Assembly: GCA_934219025.1 (NCBI GenBank)
Contig: CAKQDG010000024.1
Span: forward strand, 1 to 25,044
DNA length: 25,044 nucleotides
Reading direction: 5' to 3'
Source: an uncultured Prevotella sp.
Lineage (GTDB): Bacteria; Bacteroidota; Bacteroidia; Bacteroidales; Bacteroidaceae
Shown here: positions 1 through 8,815 of the stretch, in pieces
How positions within the stretch are numbered: the stretch's first letter is position 1
Layout: each line of letters starts with the position of its first letter
The notes under the pieces: model-generated
What the model was told of the DNA's origin: nothing
The model's input: the letters and a program-made list of their open reading frames with translations, nothing else
Database searches by the model: none
Translations under genes and position numbers: made by a program

Positions 1-72
1 CGTTTAGCTCAGCTGGTTTAGAGCATCTGCCTTACAAGCAGAGGGTCGGCGGTTCGAATCCGTCAACGCCCA
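1..72 (+). tRNA. tRNA-Val (anticodon TAC), 5' end cut by window edge
   Basis: Cloverleaf read by eye. The D stem is GCTC/GAGC. The anticodon stem TCTGC/GCAGA holds loop CTTACAA, giving anticodon TAC (valine). The T arm GGCGG-TTCGAAT-CCGTC has one G-T pair. The 3' acceptor strand AACGCCC is followed by discriminator A; its partner should be GGGCGTT, of which only CGTT is in the window, so the first three bases are missing. CCA is not encoded (CTT follows the discriminator). Confidence 0.95.
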
Positions 73-81
73 CTTACGAAA

Positions 82-116
82 AGACCTGTCATCAACAGAT
101 GACGGGTCTTTTTTTT
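82..116 (+). terminator. Rho-independent terminator after tRNA-Val
   Basis: A 12-bp stem (82-93 pairing with 98-109, one T-G wobble) with loop AACA runs straight into about nine T residues. It lies 9 nt after the tRNA discriminator base and separates the tRNA from the small protein gene downstream. Confidence 0.9.
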
Positions 117-160
117 ACTTTCAAACCACAAAAAACACTTCATCGACAAAAGCTGCAAAG

Positions 161-176
161 GCTTTTGTACAAAAGC
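161..176. promoter_or_regulatory. Perfect 16-bp palindrome ahead of small gene (possible operator)
   Basis: GCTTTTGTACAAAAGC is a perfect inverted repeat without spacer. It sits 4 nt upstream of the AAGGAG ribosome-binding site of the next gene. A dimeric regulator could bind it, or it could affect translation as a leader hairpin. No TAnnTTTG promoter was recognised nearby, so the role is inferred from position only. Confidence 0.4.
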
Positions 177-195
177 ATTGAAGGAGAAAAAGACT

Positions 196-474
196 ATGAG
201 ATACGGAATAAGAAGACCTTCATGGAAAAAAAGCCTGAGCGCACGGACCACCGGACGCGCTAAAAGGGCTATAAAGAGAGCCATTATCCCCGGTTACGGC
301 AAGCGCGGCATGGGATGGCTACACCCCAAAAGGGCAATTTACAACAGGGTGTACAGAAGAACCACATTCAGTATCTTCGACTTGGCCAAAGCCTCCGGAC
401 GAAGTGCAGCCAACAGTGGATGCTGTGTGATAGCAATACTGCTGGCTGCAATTTGTGCTGCGGCACTTCTCTGA
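196..474 (+). CDS. Small basic protein with C-terminal membrane segment, unknown function
   Basis: 92-residue protein. ATG at 196 is chosen because AAGGAG (181-186) lies at good spacing; an in-frame TTG at 178 would precede that site. Residues 1-55 are very basic, with the pattern RRPSWKKSLSARTTGRAKR followed by YGKRGMGW and YNRVYRRTTF. I associate this pattern with small conserved hypothetical proteins of Firmicutes and Bacteroidetes, sometimes annotated phage-like, but know no function. The last ~18 residues (CCVIAILLAAICAAALL) are hydrophobic and could form a tail anchor with the basic region in the cytoplasm. It stands alone between the tRNA terminator and a convergent gene 20 nt away. 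Its good RBS and family-like sequence support a real gene. Confidence 0.75.
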   Translation: MRYGIRRPSWKKSLSARTTGRAKRAIKRAIIPGYGKRGMGWLHPKRAIYNRVYRRTTFSIFDLAKASGRSAANSGCCVIAILLAAICAAALL

Positions 475-475
475 A

Positions 476-497
476 ATAAGAGCAACACAGCTCTTAT
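476..497. terminator. Compact bidirectional hairpin between convergent genes
   Basis: ATAAGAGC (476-483) and GCTCTTAT (490-497) form an 8-bp stem with a 6-nt loop in the 20-nt gap between converging genes. The stem includes the TAA stop of the leftward gene at 494-496. The following T-runs are short on both strands, so termination may be weak. Confidence 0.5.
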
Positions 498-2350
498 CTT
501 GCCTGTTTTGTAGTCTTTACCGTTCCGTCGGCATACACCGTGCGCTGCATGTAGATTCCACATTGCGGAGCCTTGTCCAGCCGCGAACCGTCGACGGCGA
601 AATATTCCATCCTCTTTACAGAACTTTCGGTTTCGGTTCTTTCTATCGAAGCCGGTATATCCTTTTTCAGTTCGTAGCGCCCCGTGTTGAACACGGTGCA
701 GTCGCAGATGTCCGCCGGGTTGTAGTTGCTTACAAATGCAACCACCTCAACATCGCGCGCCACGAGCGGCACGTCTTTGTCGTATTTCTCCTCTTCCCAA
801 TACAGGGCAGATTCTATCGACTCCGGCAGAATGTAAGAGTATTTCTTCTGTGCCTTGTTGCCGCTGAAGGTGATTTCCTCGCCGAAGAGCGGAGTTACGC
901 TGGCACGGAAAACATGGCGGTGCTTGAACGTGTCAGACGAATATCCTGCCTGGTGATGGTGCAGGATGCTGTCCTGAAGAATGTAGACACTGAGGCGCGG
1001 GTTGGCACTCTGTGCGTCAAACACCTCGTCTTTCTCAATATCCACCGTTATGTCGAGCCTGCGCGTAGTTGCGTCGTAGGTGCAAGTGGGCGTTACGCCG
1101 ACAAATGCCAGACGGCTCGTCATATAGCCCAATACCGGAGCGAATGTGTCGGCATAACCCACCGACATCACCGGAGTGCCGGGTTTGCCCCCGAGCGCCT
1201 CCTTGCACTTCTCGTCGTTCAGTCTGTCGAGCATGGCAGCCGGGGCATACTTGCCGTCGTTGCCGTAGAACCATTCCATCTGCTTGTCGTCGGCAGTAGA
1301 AAGAAAGTCGTAGTTGTAGCCGGCATGATGGGTCACCTGTATCACGTTCTTGTCGTAGCCCTGCTCCATACACTGCTCTATGGTGTTGATGGCGCGCGGA
1401 CAGTTGCCGCACTCCTCCGTGCTGAACTCCTCGAGCAACACGTTGTGGTGGTATTTCGTGTTCGCCTCGTCGTAGGTAGACATATACAAAGTGGCGGTGT
1501 TGTCGGCAGCATACCCGTCGCCGTCGGCAAAAACCTCCACCTCCACGGGTATCTTCACTCCCTTCGCCACGATGCCGGAGTTGAACGCCACGTTCACCGT
1601 GTCGCGCCCGAAGGCATCGAGCACCTTGTTGAAACTGCCCTCAGCCACGGTGTTGCCGCCAGTCTTGCAGGTGTAGCGGTAGCCGCTGATTGCTGTGTTT
1701 GAGAAATTCTGCACGCCCACCTTTGCCGTGAACATGGTGCCGAACTCCGTTGTTACGTCATACTTCGTGCCCGTAACGGCAATGTTTGTTGCCGGCACGT
1801 TGTCGCCCTCGATCACGAGTTCGATGCTGAGCGATCCCACATTGTCGCCGCTCTTGTCGGCCCATTCTCCGTTTTTGGCAATCCAGTAGCCGTTGCCGTT
1901 CACCGGACCAGCCACCGACATGCATCTTGCCGTAACTTCCTGTTCAAACGAATAGCCCACCACGATATCGCCGGTAGTGCTCACGGTGGTGCCGCTGCTC
2001 AGGGCTATATCGTTCCATCCAACTGTGGGCGAGGCAACCTTGGTAGAGTCAATGTTCTTTGCCGCAAGCGAATTCCTTATCCAGCCGCGCAGGTTGGAAA
2101 ATCCGTCGGTCTTTACCAGTCCTATCCTTATGCCGGTAACTTTGGCGCCGGCATACTTTGCGAGCTGCTCCTTTGGAATGACAACAGCGGCGGATATAGT
2201 GCCGTTGCCCGTCTTGCCGTATCCTTTCTCGCTCATCTGTCCCTCGCAGGGACCGAAATGAAAAACGGCAGCATGTGCCGCGCCGCAGGCTGACACCCAC
2301 AGACACACGCATGCTGCCGCTTTCGTGATATTCTTTATGAACTCTGTCAT
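494..2350 (-). CDS. Omp28-like secreted protein with CxxC motif and T9SS-like C-terminal domain
   Basis: 618 residues. Residues 1-27 form a signal peptide ending AHA. The N-terminal ~280 residues are beta-rich. At about 304-318 the segment VLLEEFSTEECGNCPRA carries Cys314/Cys317 in a thioredoxin-like CxxC context, the hallmark of the Omp28-related outer-membrane family known in Porphyromonas and Bacteroidales. The last ~40 residues (YFAVDGSRLDKAPQ, then GIYMQRT) resemble the C-terminal sorting region of type IX secretion cargo, so export to the surface is likely. It starts 21 nt after the stop of the leftward gene at 2372-4369, suggesting one transcript. Redox or binding activity of the CxxC is inferred; the ligand is unknown. 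Confidence 0.85.
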   Translation of the reverse strand: MTEFIKNITKAAACVCLWVSACGAAHAAVFHFGPCEGQMSEKGYGKTGNGTISAAVVIPKEQLAKYAGAKVTGIRIGLVKTDGFSNLRGWIRNSLAAKNIDSTKVASPTVGWNDIALSSGTTVSTTGDIVVGYSFEQEVTARCMSVAGPVNGNGYWIAKNGEWADKSGDNVGSLSIELVIEGDNVPATNIAVTGTKYDVTTEFGTMFTAKVGVQNFSNTAISGYRYTCKTGGNTVAEGSFNKVLDAFGRDTVNVAFNSGIVAKGVKIPVEVEVFADGDGYAADNTATLYMSTYDEANTKYHHNVLLEEFSTEECGNCPRAINTIEQCMEQGYDKNVIQVTHHAGYNYDFLSTADDKQMEWFYGNDGKYAPAAMLDRLNDEKCKEALGGKPGTPVMSVGYADTFAPVLGYMTSRLAFVGVTPTCTYDATTRRLDITVDIEKDEVFDAQSANPRLSVYILQDSILHHHQAGYSSDTFKHRHVFRASVTPLFGEEITFSGNKAQKKYSYILPESIESALYWEEEKYDKDVPLVARDVEVVAFVSNYNPADICDCTVFNTGRYELKKDIPASIERTETESSVKRMEYFAVDGSRLDKAPQCGIYMQRTVYADGTVKTTKQAR

Positions 2351-2371
2351 AAGTTTATCTTTTAAATGATT

Positions 2372-4369
2372 TTATTTCATAACCTTGAAAGTCTTGCCGC
2401 CCATCTTCACGATATACACGCCAGATTTCACCGGATTGTCCACACGCATGCCGTCGAGTGTAGTGTAAACGGCGTTGGTGTCAGCATTTGCAGCCACACC
2501 GCTGATTGCCGTAGCCTCAGGAGAGTATACTGTTATAGTGTTCGACTTGCTGCTCGTGGTGTCGCCGAATGTTCCCGTTACGGTGTATTCAAACTTGTCG
2601 TTGCCGGTGAACGGCACTTCCAGCTTGTATGATGTAGCGTCGTATCCAGTGGTAACCGTGCTGTATGGCAGTGTGTAGGTGTCGCCTTTCTTCAGCTCAG
2701 CCGTTGCCTTCAGGTTGGTGAAGAGCACGATGTCGCCACCCTCGGCTGCATCGATTATCTGGAAGATGAGGCGCGAATCCTTGCTGCCGCCGCTTACCTC
2801 TACGTCAAACTGGCTGCCAGTCTTCGACACTTCAAACACTTTCGCTCCTTCGTTGAATGTAACGGCGTTGCCGGCTCCGAGAGTTCCAAAACCTACCTTC
2901 ACCTGTGCGTCGTCCACGCTTGTCAATGCAATGCCGGAAACCTTTGCCTTGCCCTCGCCAACGGTGAAGTCGGCCACCGGTCCGAACAAAGCGCCCGGCA
3001 GTCCGTAGCTTTCATACATGTTTGTTATGCCGAAGCCTCCAGTAAAGCCCACGCCGAGCAATGTGCTCCAGCCTGGTTGCTTGAAGAAGTTGTCGAGGCT
3101 TACAGGGGTAACGAAGTCTTGTGTCTGAACAGTGCCCTTCGGGTCTTCCTTGGAATATGGAATCTTGCTGAAATCATCGTCGATATATGTTGCCTGCTCT
3201 CCGTCGGCTGTGGCTGTGTGGGTGCGCACGAACGACAGGTCGTAGTTGGCAGCAAACTTCGAAGTTTCCCAATTTGCCGTAAAGCCGGAAGTGGTTACGT
3301 CGGTTGCAGCCAGTGCAACAGGAGCATCAACCTTGGATACGCTCGGCTCGACATAGCCCAGAGCGGGGTACGACTTCTTGTCGCCGTTCATTGCCGTTAC
3401 TTTCACAATGTATTTGTGAGACGGGATTATCTGCAAGGCAATCTTTGCAGCTGGCTCCGAAACGGTTTCAGTGGCTACTGTCGATGTTTCGTAAGTGTTG
3501 CTCTTGCCCTCAAAGTCATCGTCGAGAATTTCCACATAATATTCTGTGGCTCCCTCCACGGCATCCCATTTTGCGGTGAGTTCGCCGCCGCCAGTGGTAG
3601 TGAGCGTTACGTTCTTAGGTATTGAAAGAGGATAGGTGAGCTTTTCGAGTTTCACATTGTCCACCAATACCTTGCCCTGCCAGCCAAGGAACATCACGCT
3701 GGTGTATTTCACGCCGCCGTTTACAATCATTTCCACGTCAGACCAGTCGGTGGTCATCGGCAGACCTGCAGCCGATAGTATGCTTTTCTTTGTATCGTCG
3801 GGGTCGTCGTCCATAATGAAATACTGCAACACCTGGTCCTGGGCGTTCGGATTCACGTTCTTCACGCGGAACGTAACCTTGAACACTCCGTCGCCCTCGC
3901 TCAGGTCGAGAGCCGGGGTCATAAGGTAGCCCGGACCTTCGTCGCCCACTTCATCATATCCCAGGTATGCCTTGCCGCCAGCCTGATACACACGGAATGC
4001 GCCCCAGCTGGGCAGTGTGGTATAATTGTCAAAAACATCGGCTATGTTTGTAGCATCCGGGGCTTCCTCGCTTCCTGCCGTCAGCTTAGAGAAGTCTTCG
4101 TCAATCTTCGTTTCAGACACAACATTTCCGCTTTCTGCCCTCATTATATAATTTGCATTGTTGTATGCTGCCATCACTTGCTCTGCCGTGAAATTCCTTC
4201 CGATAGGCGTGGCAAGAAATGCCTTGACTGCCTGTGGAATCATTTTCTCCTGGTTTCCAACCTGCAATGATGTCTTGGTGAATTGCGGCACGACTGTCGT
4301 GTTGCCTGCCATTGCATTTCCGGATGCAAGGCTCAATGCCAATAATGCGTAAAATAGTTTTCCTCTCAT
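2372..4369 (-). CDS. Secreted multidomain surface protein (jelly-roll/Fn3 type) with T9SS-like C-terminal domain
   Basis: 665 residues with a signal peptide (MRGKLFYALLALSLASGNAMA). About residues 85-245 begin DEDFSKLTAG and contain GYLMTPALDLSEG and a terminal VDNVKLEKL, the layout of choice-of-anchor/cleaved-adhesin jelly-roll domains. Fibronectin-III-like segments follow (SIPKNVTLTTTGGGELTAKW and a second starting DAPVALAATDV), then another DDDFSKIPYS-type domain. The C-terminus (VYTTLDGMRVDN, then GVYIVKMGGKTFKVMK) matches the type A sorting pattern of type IX secretion cargo. It is the first gene of a leftward pair with the Omp28-like gene and is divergent from the TPR-AraC regulator, which may control it. 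No catalytic motif was recognised; adhesion or matrix binding is a guess. Confidence 0.85.
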   Translation of the reverse strand: MRGKLFYALLALSLASGNAMAGNTTVVPQFTKTSLQVGNQEKMIPQAVKAFLATPIGRNFTAEQVMAAYNNANYIMRAESGNVVSETKIDEDFSKLTAGSEEAPDATNIADVFDNYTTLPSWGAFRVYQAGGKAYLGYDEVGDEGPGYLMTPALDLSEGDGVFKVTFRVKNVNPNAQDQVLQYFIMDDDPDDTKKSILSAAGLPMTTDWSDVEMIVNGGVKYTSVMFLGWQGKVLVDNVKLEKLTYPLSIPKNVTLTTTGGGELTAKWDAVEGATEYYVEILDDDFEGKSNTYETSTVATETVSEPAAKIALQIIPSHKYIVKVTAMNGDKKSYPALGYVEPSVSKVDAPVALAATDVTTSGFTANWETSKFAANYDLSFVRTHTATADGEQATYIDDDFSKIPYSKEDPKGTVQTQDFVTPVSLDNFFKQPGWSTLLGVGFTGGFGITNMYESYGLPGALFGPVADFTVGEGKAKVSGIALTSVDDAQVKVGFGTLGAGNAVTFNEGAKVFEVSKTGSQFDVEVSGGSKDSRLIFQIIDAAEGGDIVLFTNLKATAELKKGDTYTLPYSTVTTGYDATSYKLEVPFTGNDKFEYTVTGTFGDTTSSKSNTITVYSPEATAISGVAANADTNAVYTTLDGMRVDNPVKSGVYIVKMGGKTFKVMK

Positions 4370-4435
4370 ATGCCTTATGGTTTTAATTTGTTAAACATTG
4401 ACATACTGAATGCCATATTTCTTTTATTTCGTTTG

Positions 4436-4443
4436 CAAAATTA
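4436..4443 (-). promoter_or_regulatory. -7 element of leftward surface-protein operon
   Basis: On the minus strand this reads TAATTTTG, matching TAnnTTTG about 67 nt before the start codon at 4369. No clear TTTG box was seen at the -33 position, so the promoter is weak or activator-dependent. Confidence 0.5.
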
Positions 4444-4493
4444 TAATATTGATATGAAAATGATGCATTCAATGCTCTTTTGTTGTTTCTGTT

Positions 4494-4524
4494 TTTGAAA
4501 AAAGAAACATTTTTGCTATTTTTG
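4494..4524 (+). promoter_or_regulatory. Sigma-ABfr-type promoter of TPR-AraC regulator
   Basis: TTTG at 4494-4497, 19 nt, then TATTTTTG at 4517-4524, an exact fit to the Bacteroidetes consensus. Transcription would start near 4531, leaving a leader of ~15 nt before ATG 4546. Confidence 0.75.
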
Positions 4525-4545
4525 CAATGTTATATTTGAATAATT

Positions 4546-6072
4546 ATGAAATTTAGATACATTATTGCTTTAATATCTTTCGTTTTTGCAGCAATCACAT
4601 GTTGCGCAGGAAATGCCGGGAAAGCAAAGGCTGAATTGCAAAAAGGTAAAATGTTGTTCGAAAACGAACAATATTCCGAGGCTACTTCCCTATATCTTGA
4701 TGCCATGAATATGGCAAGGGACAACAAGGATATGGATACCTACAACGAGGGACTCTACAATCTTGGATTGGTGTATGTGAGGATGGACGATATGGAGCGG
4801 GCTCTTTACTACCTTAACTCGTGCTACGAAAATGCAAAGGCAATAAACGACAAGGTGATGCAGGGTAAATGTGTGTCGTATATGGCTTGCTGTTATGGAT
4901 TCATAAGAAATCTTGATAAGGCGAAAGCGTGTTTCAGGCAACAGCTGAATCTGCCGAACGAAAACGAAAATATCAAGCAATATTATCTCCTGTATAATGG
5001 GGGATTGATATCTTTTCTTGAAAAGGACTACGACAGGGCTTTAAAGCAGTTTCATCTCGCAATAGACTGCGTGAGAAAACATAAGCTCGACAAAAGGTAT
5101 CTGCAGTCTGTGTATGGCATGATGGTTTATATCCAACTCTACAAAAACAATGTTGGCGAGGCTCTGAGATATTGCGATGAATACAAGGTTGCTACTCAAA
5201 GCGACAATAAAAAAGTGTGGAAAGAGGCTTACTACGAGATGCTTTGTGATGTCTACAAATATACCGGCGACTCTGTAAAAACTAAGGCATACCGCCGCCT
5301 GGCTGACTCTACTTTCAATGACAGAATTGCCCGGCAGCAGATGAAAGCCATTGACAACAGAATTGTGAAATTTGAAAACAAAAACAACAGAGAAGACATA
5401 TTGGCACTGAATACAACGGTAAACAGACAATGGCTGCTCATCATTATATGTGTGACTTTTGTCGTTGTGATGACTGCACTGATTGCTGTGATTGTGATAA
5501 AAAACAGAAGGCTCAAACATGCTTACCAACTTGTGATAAGCCGAAACAGAGAACTGACCATTGCAACGCGGATGACAAATAAACTGATAAGAAAAAACTC
5601 CGAAACTTCTGGCAACGAAAAATCGGCTGATATATCCATTGCGGATAATGGAAAAGATAATGTGACACCCGAAAATTCTTCAAATAACGACGTTGCACTG
5701 TCGCAAGAGCAGATAGACGATATCCTTTCAAAGGTTGTGGCGATGATGGAAAATGTGGAAATAATATCAAAGTCGGACTTCACTCTATCTTCTCTTGCTC
5801 AGATGATTGGGTCGAACACTCGCTATGTGTCGTGGGTTATCAACAATACTTACAACAAAAACTTCAAAACCTTGCTCAATGAATACAGAATAAGGGAGGT
5901 TTGCAGAAGAATGGAAGATAAAAAGCATTACGGACATCTTACCATACAGGCTCTTTATAACTCCATGGGATACAGTTCGGCAAGCAATTTCTTGCGCGCT
6001 TTCAAAAATGTGAATGGTATGACGCCATCCACTTATCTTAAACTGATTGAAGGTAAGGAAAAAAATGACTGA
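4546..6072 (+). CDS. TPR / transmembrane / AraC-HTH regulator
   Basis: 508 residues. An N-terminal signal or membrane segment (residues 1-22) is followed by a periplasmic region of helical TPR-like repeats (about 27-260; e.g. YNEGLYNLGLVYVRMDDMERAL). A transmembrane helix (296-318) comes next, then a polar linker and a C-terminal AraC-type helix-turn-helix pair (about 410-502; FTLSSLAQMIGSNTRYVSWVIN, then MGYSSASNFLRAFKNVNGMTP). This is the one-component, membrane-bound AraC architecture common in Bacteroidetes: the outside domain is thought to sense a signal and the inside domain to bind DNA. It is divergent from the two-gene surface-protein operon with 176 nt between starts, so that operon is the likely target (inference). 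Confidence 0.85.
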   Translation: MKFRYIIALISFVFAAITCCAGNAGKAKAELQKGKMLFENEQYSEATSLYLDAMNMARDNKDMDTYNEGLYNLGLVYVRMDDMERALYYLNSCYENAKAINDKVMQGKCVSYMACCYGFIRNLDKAKACFRQQLNLPNENENIKQYYLLYNGGLISFLEKDYDRALKQFHLAIDCVRKHKLDKRYLQSVYGMMVYIQLYKNNVGEALRYCDEYKVATQSDNKKVWKEAYYEMLCDVYKYTGDSVKTKAYRRLADSTFNDRIARQQMKAIDNRIVKFENKNNREDILALNTTVNRQWLLIIICVTFVVVMTALIAVIVIKNRRLKHAYQLVISRNRELTIATRMTNKLIRKNSETSGNEKSADISIADNGKDNVTPENSSNNDVALSQEQIDDILSKVVAMMENVEIISKSDFTLSSLAQMIGSNTRYVSWVINNTYNKNFKTLLNEYRIREVCRRMEDKKHYGHLTIQALYNSMGYSSASNFLRAFKNVNGMTPSTYLKLIEGKEKND

Positions 6073-6162
6073 CATAGAATGTTCGCCTCTTCGGGAGCTT
6101 AACTGAATTTGCCTTATCTCAAGATTTTAGCCTTACTTTGCACAGAATAAATCATTTTGCTG

Positions 6163-6170
6163 TAATTTTG
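6163..6170 (+). promoter_or_regulatory. -7 element upstream of PLP-enzyme operon
   Basis: TAATTTTG matches TAnnTTTG. A TTTG at 6137-6140 lies 22 nt upstream, slightly longer than the usual 19-20. The predicted start near 6177 favours translation from ATG 6220 over ATG 6187. Confidence 0.5.
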
Positions 6171-6219
6171 CACCGGCAAACATTAAATGCGGAAAAGAAA
6201 CAATTGTATTACAGATAAA

Positions 6220-7395
6220 ATGAAAAATCAGACAAAAGCTATCGACACGCCGTTTGGCAAGAATGATGCCTACGGCTCGCTCAGTATGCCTATCTATCAC
6301 ACTGCGGCATACGAATTTGAAACTGCCAAGGATATGGCTGACGCCTTTACCGGCAAGGTCGTCGCACCCGACTATTCGAGAGTGATGAACCCTACCGTGA
6401 TGTATCTCGAAGACAAAGTGAAGGCTCTTACCGGAGCTGAAAACGTAATCGCAATGTCGTCGGGCATGGCGGCAATCAGCAACACGCTGATGGCTGTCGC
6501 TGCTGCAGGGAAGAACATCGTTACGTCTCGCCATATGTTCGGAAACACTTTCTCGCTCATCACTGAATCCTTAAAACGTTTCGGGGTGGAGGCAAGACCT
6601 TGCGACCTGTTGAATCTCGACGAGGTGAAAAGTCGCATGGATGCCGACACGTGTTGCATCTTCCTGGAAATAATAACAAACCCGCAGATGGAGGTGGCCG
6701 ACCTGAATGCTCTCTCTGCCATTGCGCATGAATATGGCGTGCCGCTCATTGCCGACACCACGGTTATTCCGTTCACACAGTTCTCTGCAAAGGCGCTGGG
6801 CGTGGACATCGAGGTGGTGTCGAGCACTAAATATCTGTCGGGAGGTGCCACCACTCTCGGCGGTCTTGTTATCGACTACGGCACGACCAAGGGATTCGGG
6901 CACACAATGAAAAACGAGATGCTTTTCAACTTCGGTGCCTATATGACTCCTCACGTTGCTTATATGCAGTCGCTCGGACTGGAAACTCTCGACGCTCGCT
7001 ACCGCGTGCAGAGCCAAAACACACTGTATCTTGCAGAGAAACTGCGCACGTTGCCGGGTATAAAGCGCGTAAACTATGTCGGTCTGCCCGACAATCCTTA
7101 TCATGCTATCGCCGAGAAGCAGTATGGCAAGACTGCCGGGGCAATGATGACTGTCGACCTGGAGAGCAAGGAGGCTTGTTTCAATATGATAAACAACCTG
7201 AAACTGGTGCGCCGCGCCACTAACCTCTTCGACAACAAAACGCTCGCCATACACCCGGCAAGTACTATCTTCGGAAACTTTTCTGATGAAGAACGCGCGG
7301 CTATGGACGTGCTCGACACTACGGTGAGAATTTCTGTAGGACTGGAGGATATGGACGATATCTTTGAGGATATCAAGCAGGCTTTGGAAAAATAA
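6220..7395 (+). CDS. Cys/Met-metabolism PLP-dependent enzyme (O-acetylhomoserine sulfhydrylase / methionine gamma-lyase-like)
   Basis: 391 residues from ATG 6220; ATG 6187 in frame would add 11 residues (402 aa) but leaves only ~10 nt of leader. Family landmarks are YSRVMNPT (about 52), the SSGMAAI loop that holds PLP phosphate (about 80), IADTTV with the Asp that contacts the pyridine nitrogen (about 179), and SSTKYLSGG with the Schiff-base lysine (Lys204). These place it in the trans-sulfuration fold-type I group, acting on homoserine-derived or methionine-type substrates in the cytoplasm. Which reaction (sulfhydrylation, gamma-synthesis or gamma-elimination) cannot be decided by eye. A MalY/PatB lyase follows 17 nt downstream, supporting a sulfur amino-acid operon. 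Confidence 0.9.
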   Translation: MKNQTKAIDTPFGKNDAYGSLSMPIYHTAAYEFETAKDMADAFTGKVVAPDYSRVMNPTVMYLEDKVKALTGAENVIAMSSGMAAISNTLMAVAAAGKNIVTSRHMFGNTFSLITESLKRFGVEARPCDLLNLDEVKSRMDADTCCIFLEIITNPQMEVADLNALSAIAHEYGVPLIADTTVIPFTQFSAKALGVDIEVVSSTKYLSGGATTLGGLVIDYGTTKGFGHTMKNEMLFNFGAYMTPHVAYMQSLGLETLDARYRVQSQNTLYLAEKLRTLPGIKRVNYVGLPDNPYHAIAEKQYGKTAGAMMTVDLESKEACFNMINNLKLVRRATNLFDNKTLAIHPASTIFGNFSDEERAAMDVLDTTVRISVGLEDMDDIFEDIKQALEK

Positions 7396-7412
7396 AGGAA
7401 AGGAGATGCAAT

Positions 7413-8582
7413 ATGTATGATTTCAACAAAATAATCGACCGCTCTGGCAGTGGCGATCTGAAGCATGAAGTGCTCAAGGAACGCTACGGCAGGGCTGACC
7501 TACTGCCGCTATGGGTGGCGGATATGGACTTTGAAACGCCTGATTTTATTACCGATGCGCTGAAAAAAAGACTTGAACACTCGCTCTTCGGATATACCGT
7601 AGAACCGGAGGAGTTGTGGCCCTCTGTGCAGAAATGGATAATGGATCACCATCAGTGGAATGTGAAACGTGAATGGCTGAGCTATATACCCGGCATCGTG
7701 AAAGGTATCGGTATGGTGGTAAACGTATTTACTAAGCCCGACGAGAAGGTCATCATCCAGCCGCCTGTATACCATCCCTTCCGTCTCACTCCTGAAGGCA
7801 ACGGCAGGGAGGTGGTGTATAATCCGCTGAAAGAGAACGAAGACGGTTCTTATTCTATGGATTTTGACAATCTCGCCGAGGTTGCCGACGAGAAATGCAA
7901 GGTTCTTATCCTTTCAAACCCTCACAACCCAGCCGGAATAACATGGAGCAAGGAGACTCTTGCCCGTCTTGCCGATTTCTGCTACGACCATAATATTCTT
8001 GTCATCTCCGACGAGATTCACTGCGATATGGCTTTATGGGGCAACAAGCATGTGCCGTTTGCCACGGCATCGGAGAAGGCGGCGCAATGCAGCATAACAT
8101 TCGGTGCACCATCAAAGACTTTCAATATAGCAGGTATCGTAAGCTCTTATTCTATAATACCGAATGATGAGATACGCAGCAAATTCTACTCCTGGCTTGC
8201 TGCCAACGAACTGAACGAGGCTCCGCTCTTTTCGCCAATAGCTACCATTGCTGCATTTAAAAACGGTGAGGCTTGGCGAAAGGGGATGCTTCATTATATT
8301 GAAGAAAACATCATCTTCGTTGAAGACTACTGTCGCGAATATCTGCCCATGATAAAGCCGCTGCGCCCGGAGGCTTCTTTCCTGGTGTGGCTCGACTGTA
8401 GGGAAATGAAACTGAACCATGCACAGCTCATAGACTTGTTTGTGAACAAGGCGCATCTTGCCCTTAACGACGGCGAAATGTTTGGTAAAGGTGGAGAAGG
8501 CTTCATGAGAATGAACGTGGGAACGCCAAGGGCGATACTCAAGAAAGCTCTCGACCAGCTGAAAGAGGCTATTGGCAAGTAG
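7413..8582 (+). CDS. MalY/PatB family C-S lyase (cystathionine beta-lyase-type aminotransferase fold)
   Basis: 389 residues. Start ATG 7413 follows AAAGGAG (7399-7405), an unusually good Shine-Dalgarno for this phylum. The opening (FNKIIDRSGSGDLKHE, then LPLWVADMDF) is typical of the MalY/PatB group. Other landmarks are PPVYHPF (about 117-123), LSNPHNPAG (167-175), ISDEIHCD (198-205, Asp200 to the PLP nitrogen), GAPSKTFNIAG with Schiff-base Lys235, and an Arg-containing RMNVGTPR near the C-terminus for carboxylate binding. The enzyme should cleave C-S bonds of cystathionine or cysteine-type substrates, giving homocysteine or sulfide, pyruvate and ammonia. It is co-transcribed with the upstream PLP enzyme. 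In this family an aminotransferase side activity is possible. Confidence 0.9.
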   Translation: MYDFNKIIDRSGSGDLKHEVLKERYGRADLLPLWVADMDFETPDFITDALKKRLEHSLFGYTVEPEELWPSVQKWIMDHHQWNVKREWLSYIPGIVKGIGMVVNVFTKPDEKVIIQPPVYHPFRLTPEGNGREVVYNPLKENEDGSYSMDFDNLAEVADEKCKVLILSNPHNPAGITWSKETLARLADFCYDHNILVISDEIHCDMALWGNKHVPFATASEKAAQCSITFGAPSKTFNIAGIVSSYSIIPNDEIRSKFYSWLAANELNEAPLFSPIATIAAFKNGEAWRKGMLHYIEENIIFVEDYCREYLPMIKPLRPEASFLVWLDCREMKLNHAQLIDLFVNKAHLALNDGEMFGKGGEGFMRMNVGTPRAILKKALDQLKEAIGK

Positions 8583-8705
8583 TATGATATCTCTCGACCC
8601 GCTGAAAGTGAGACTGTAGACAGGTAGTCAGATATGGCTGATAATATCAGTCGATTATTCTTAGCCCAAGTTCGGGATAATGCAGCAAAATCTATAAGTT
8701 GCTTT

Positions 8706-8736
8706 CCTTTCACGTATTATTCGTGAAAAGGATTTT
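8706..8736 (+). terminator. Probable terminator of PLP-enzyme operon
   Basis: CCTTTCACG (8706-8714) pairs with CGTGAAAAGG (8722-8731) with one bulged A, followed by ATTTTAT. It lies 124 nt past the lyase stop codon. The T-run is short, so efficiency is uncertain. Confidence 0.5.
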
Positions 8737-8760
8737 ATCATTTGGTTGAATGAAACAAAT

Positions 8761-8815
8761 AAGAGCGGGAAAGCTTGTGAGTGTCTTACACTCAAGGCTT
8801 TCCCGCTCTTGTTTT
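8761..8815. terminator. Strong long hairpin, likely bidirectional terminator
   Basis: AAGAGCGGGAAAGC (8761-8774) pairs perfectly with GCTTTCCCGCTCTT (8797-8810), and the inner GAGTGT/ACACTC extends the stem with a small bulge. GTTTT follows on the plus strand, ATTTGTTT on the minus strand. It sits between the converging lyase and nhaD genes and could serve both. Confidence 0.75.

Noticed and set aside
455..1702. A 415-codon plus-strand open frame opposite the Omp28-like gene
   Set aside because: It is the antisense shadow of a gene with signal peptide, CxxC motif and sorting tail. The shadow translation has no recognisable domain and starts inside the upstream gene.
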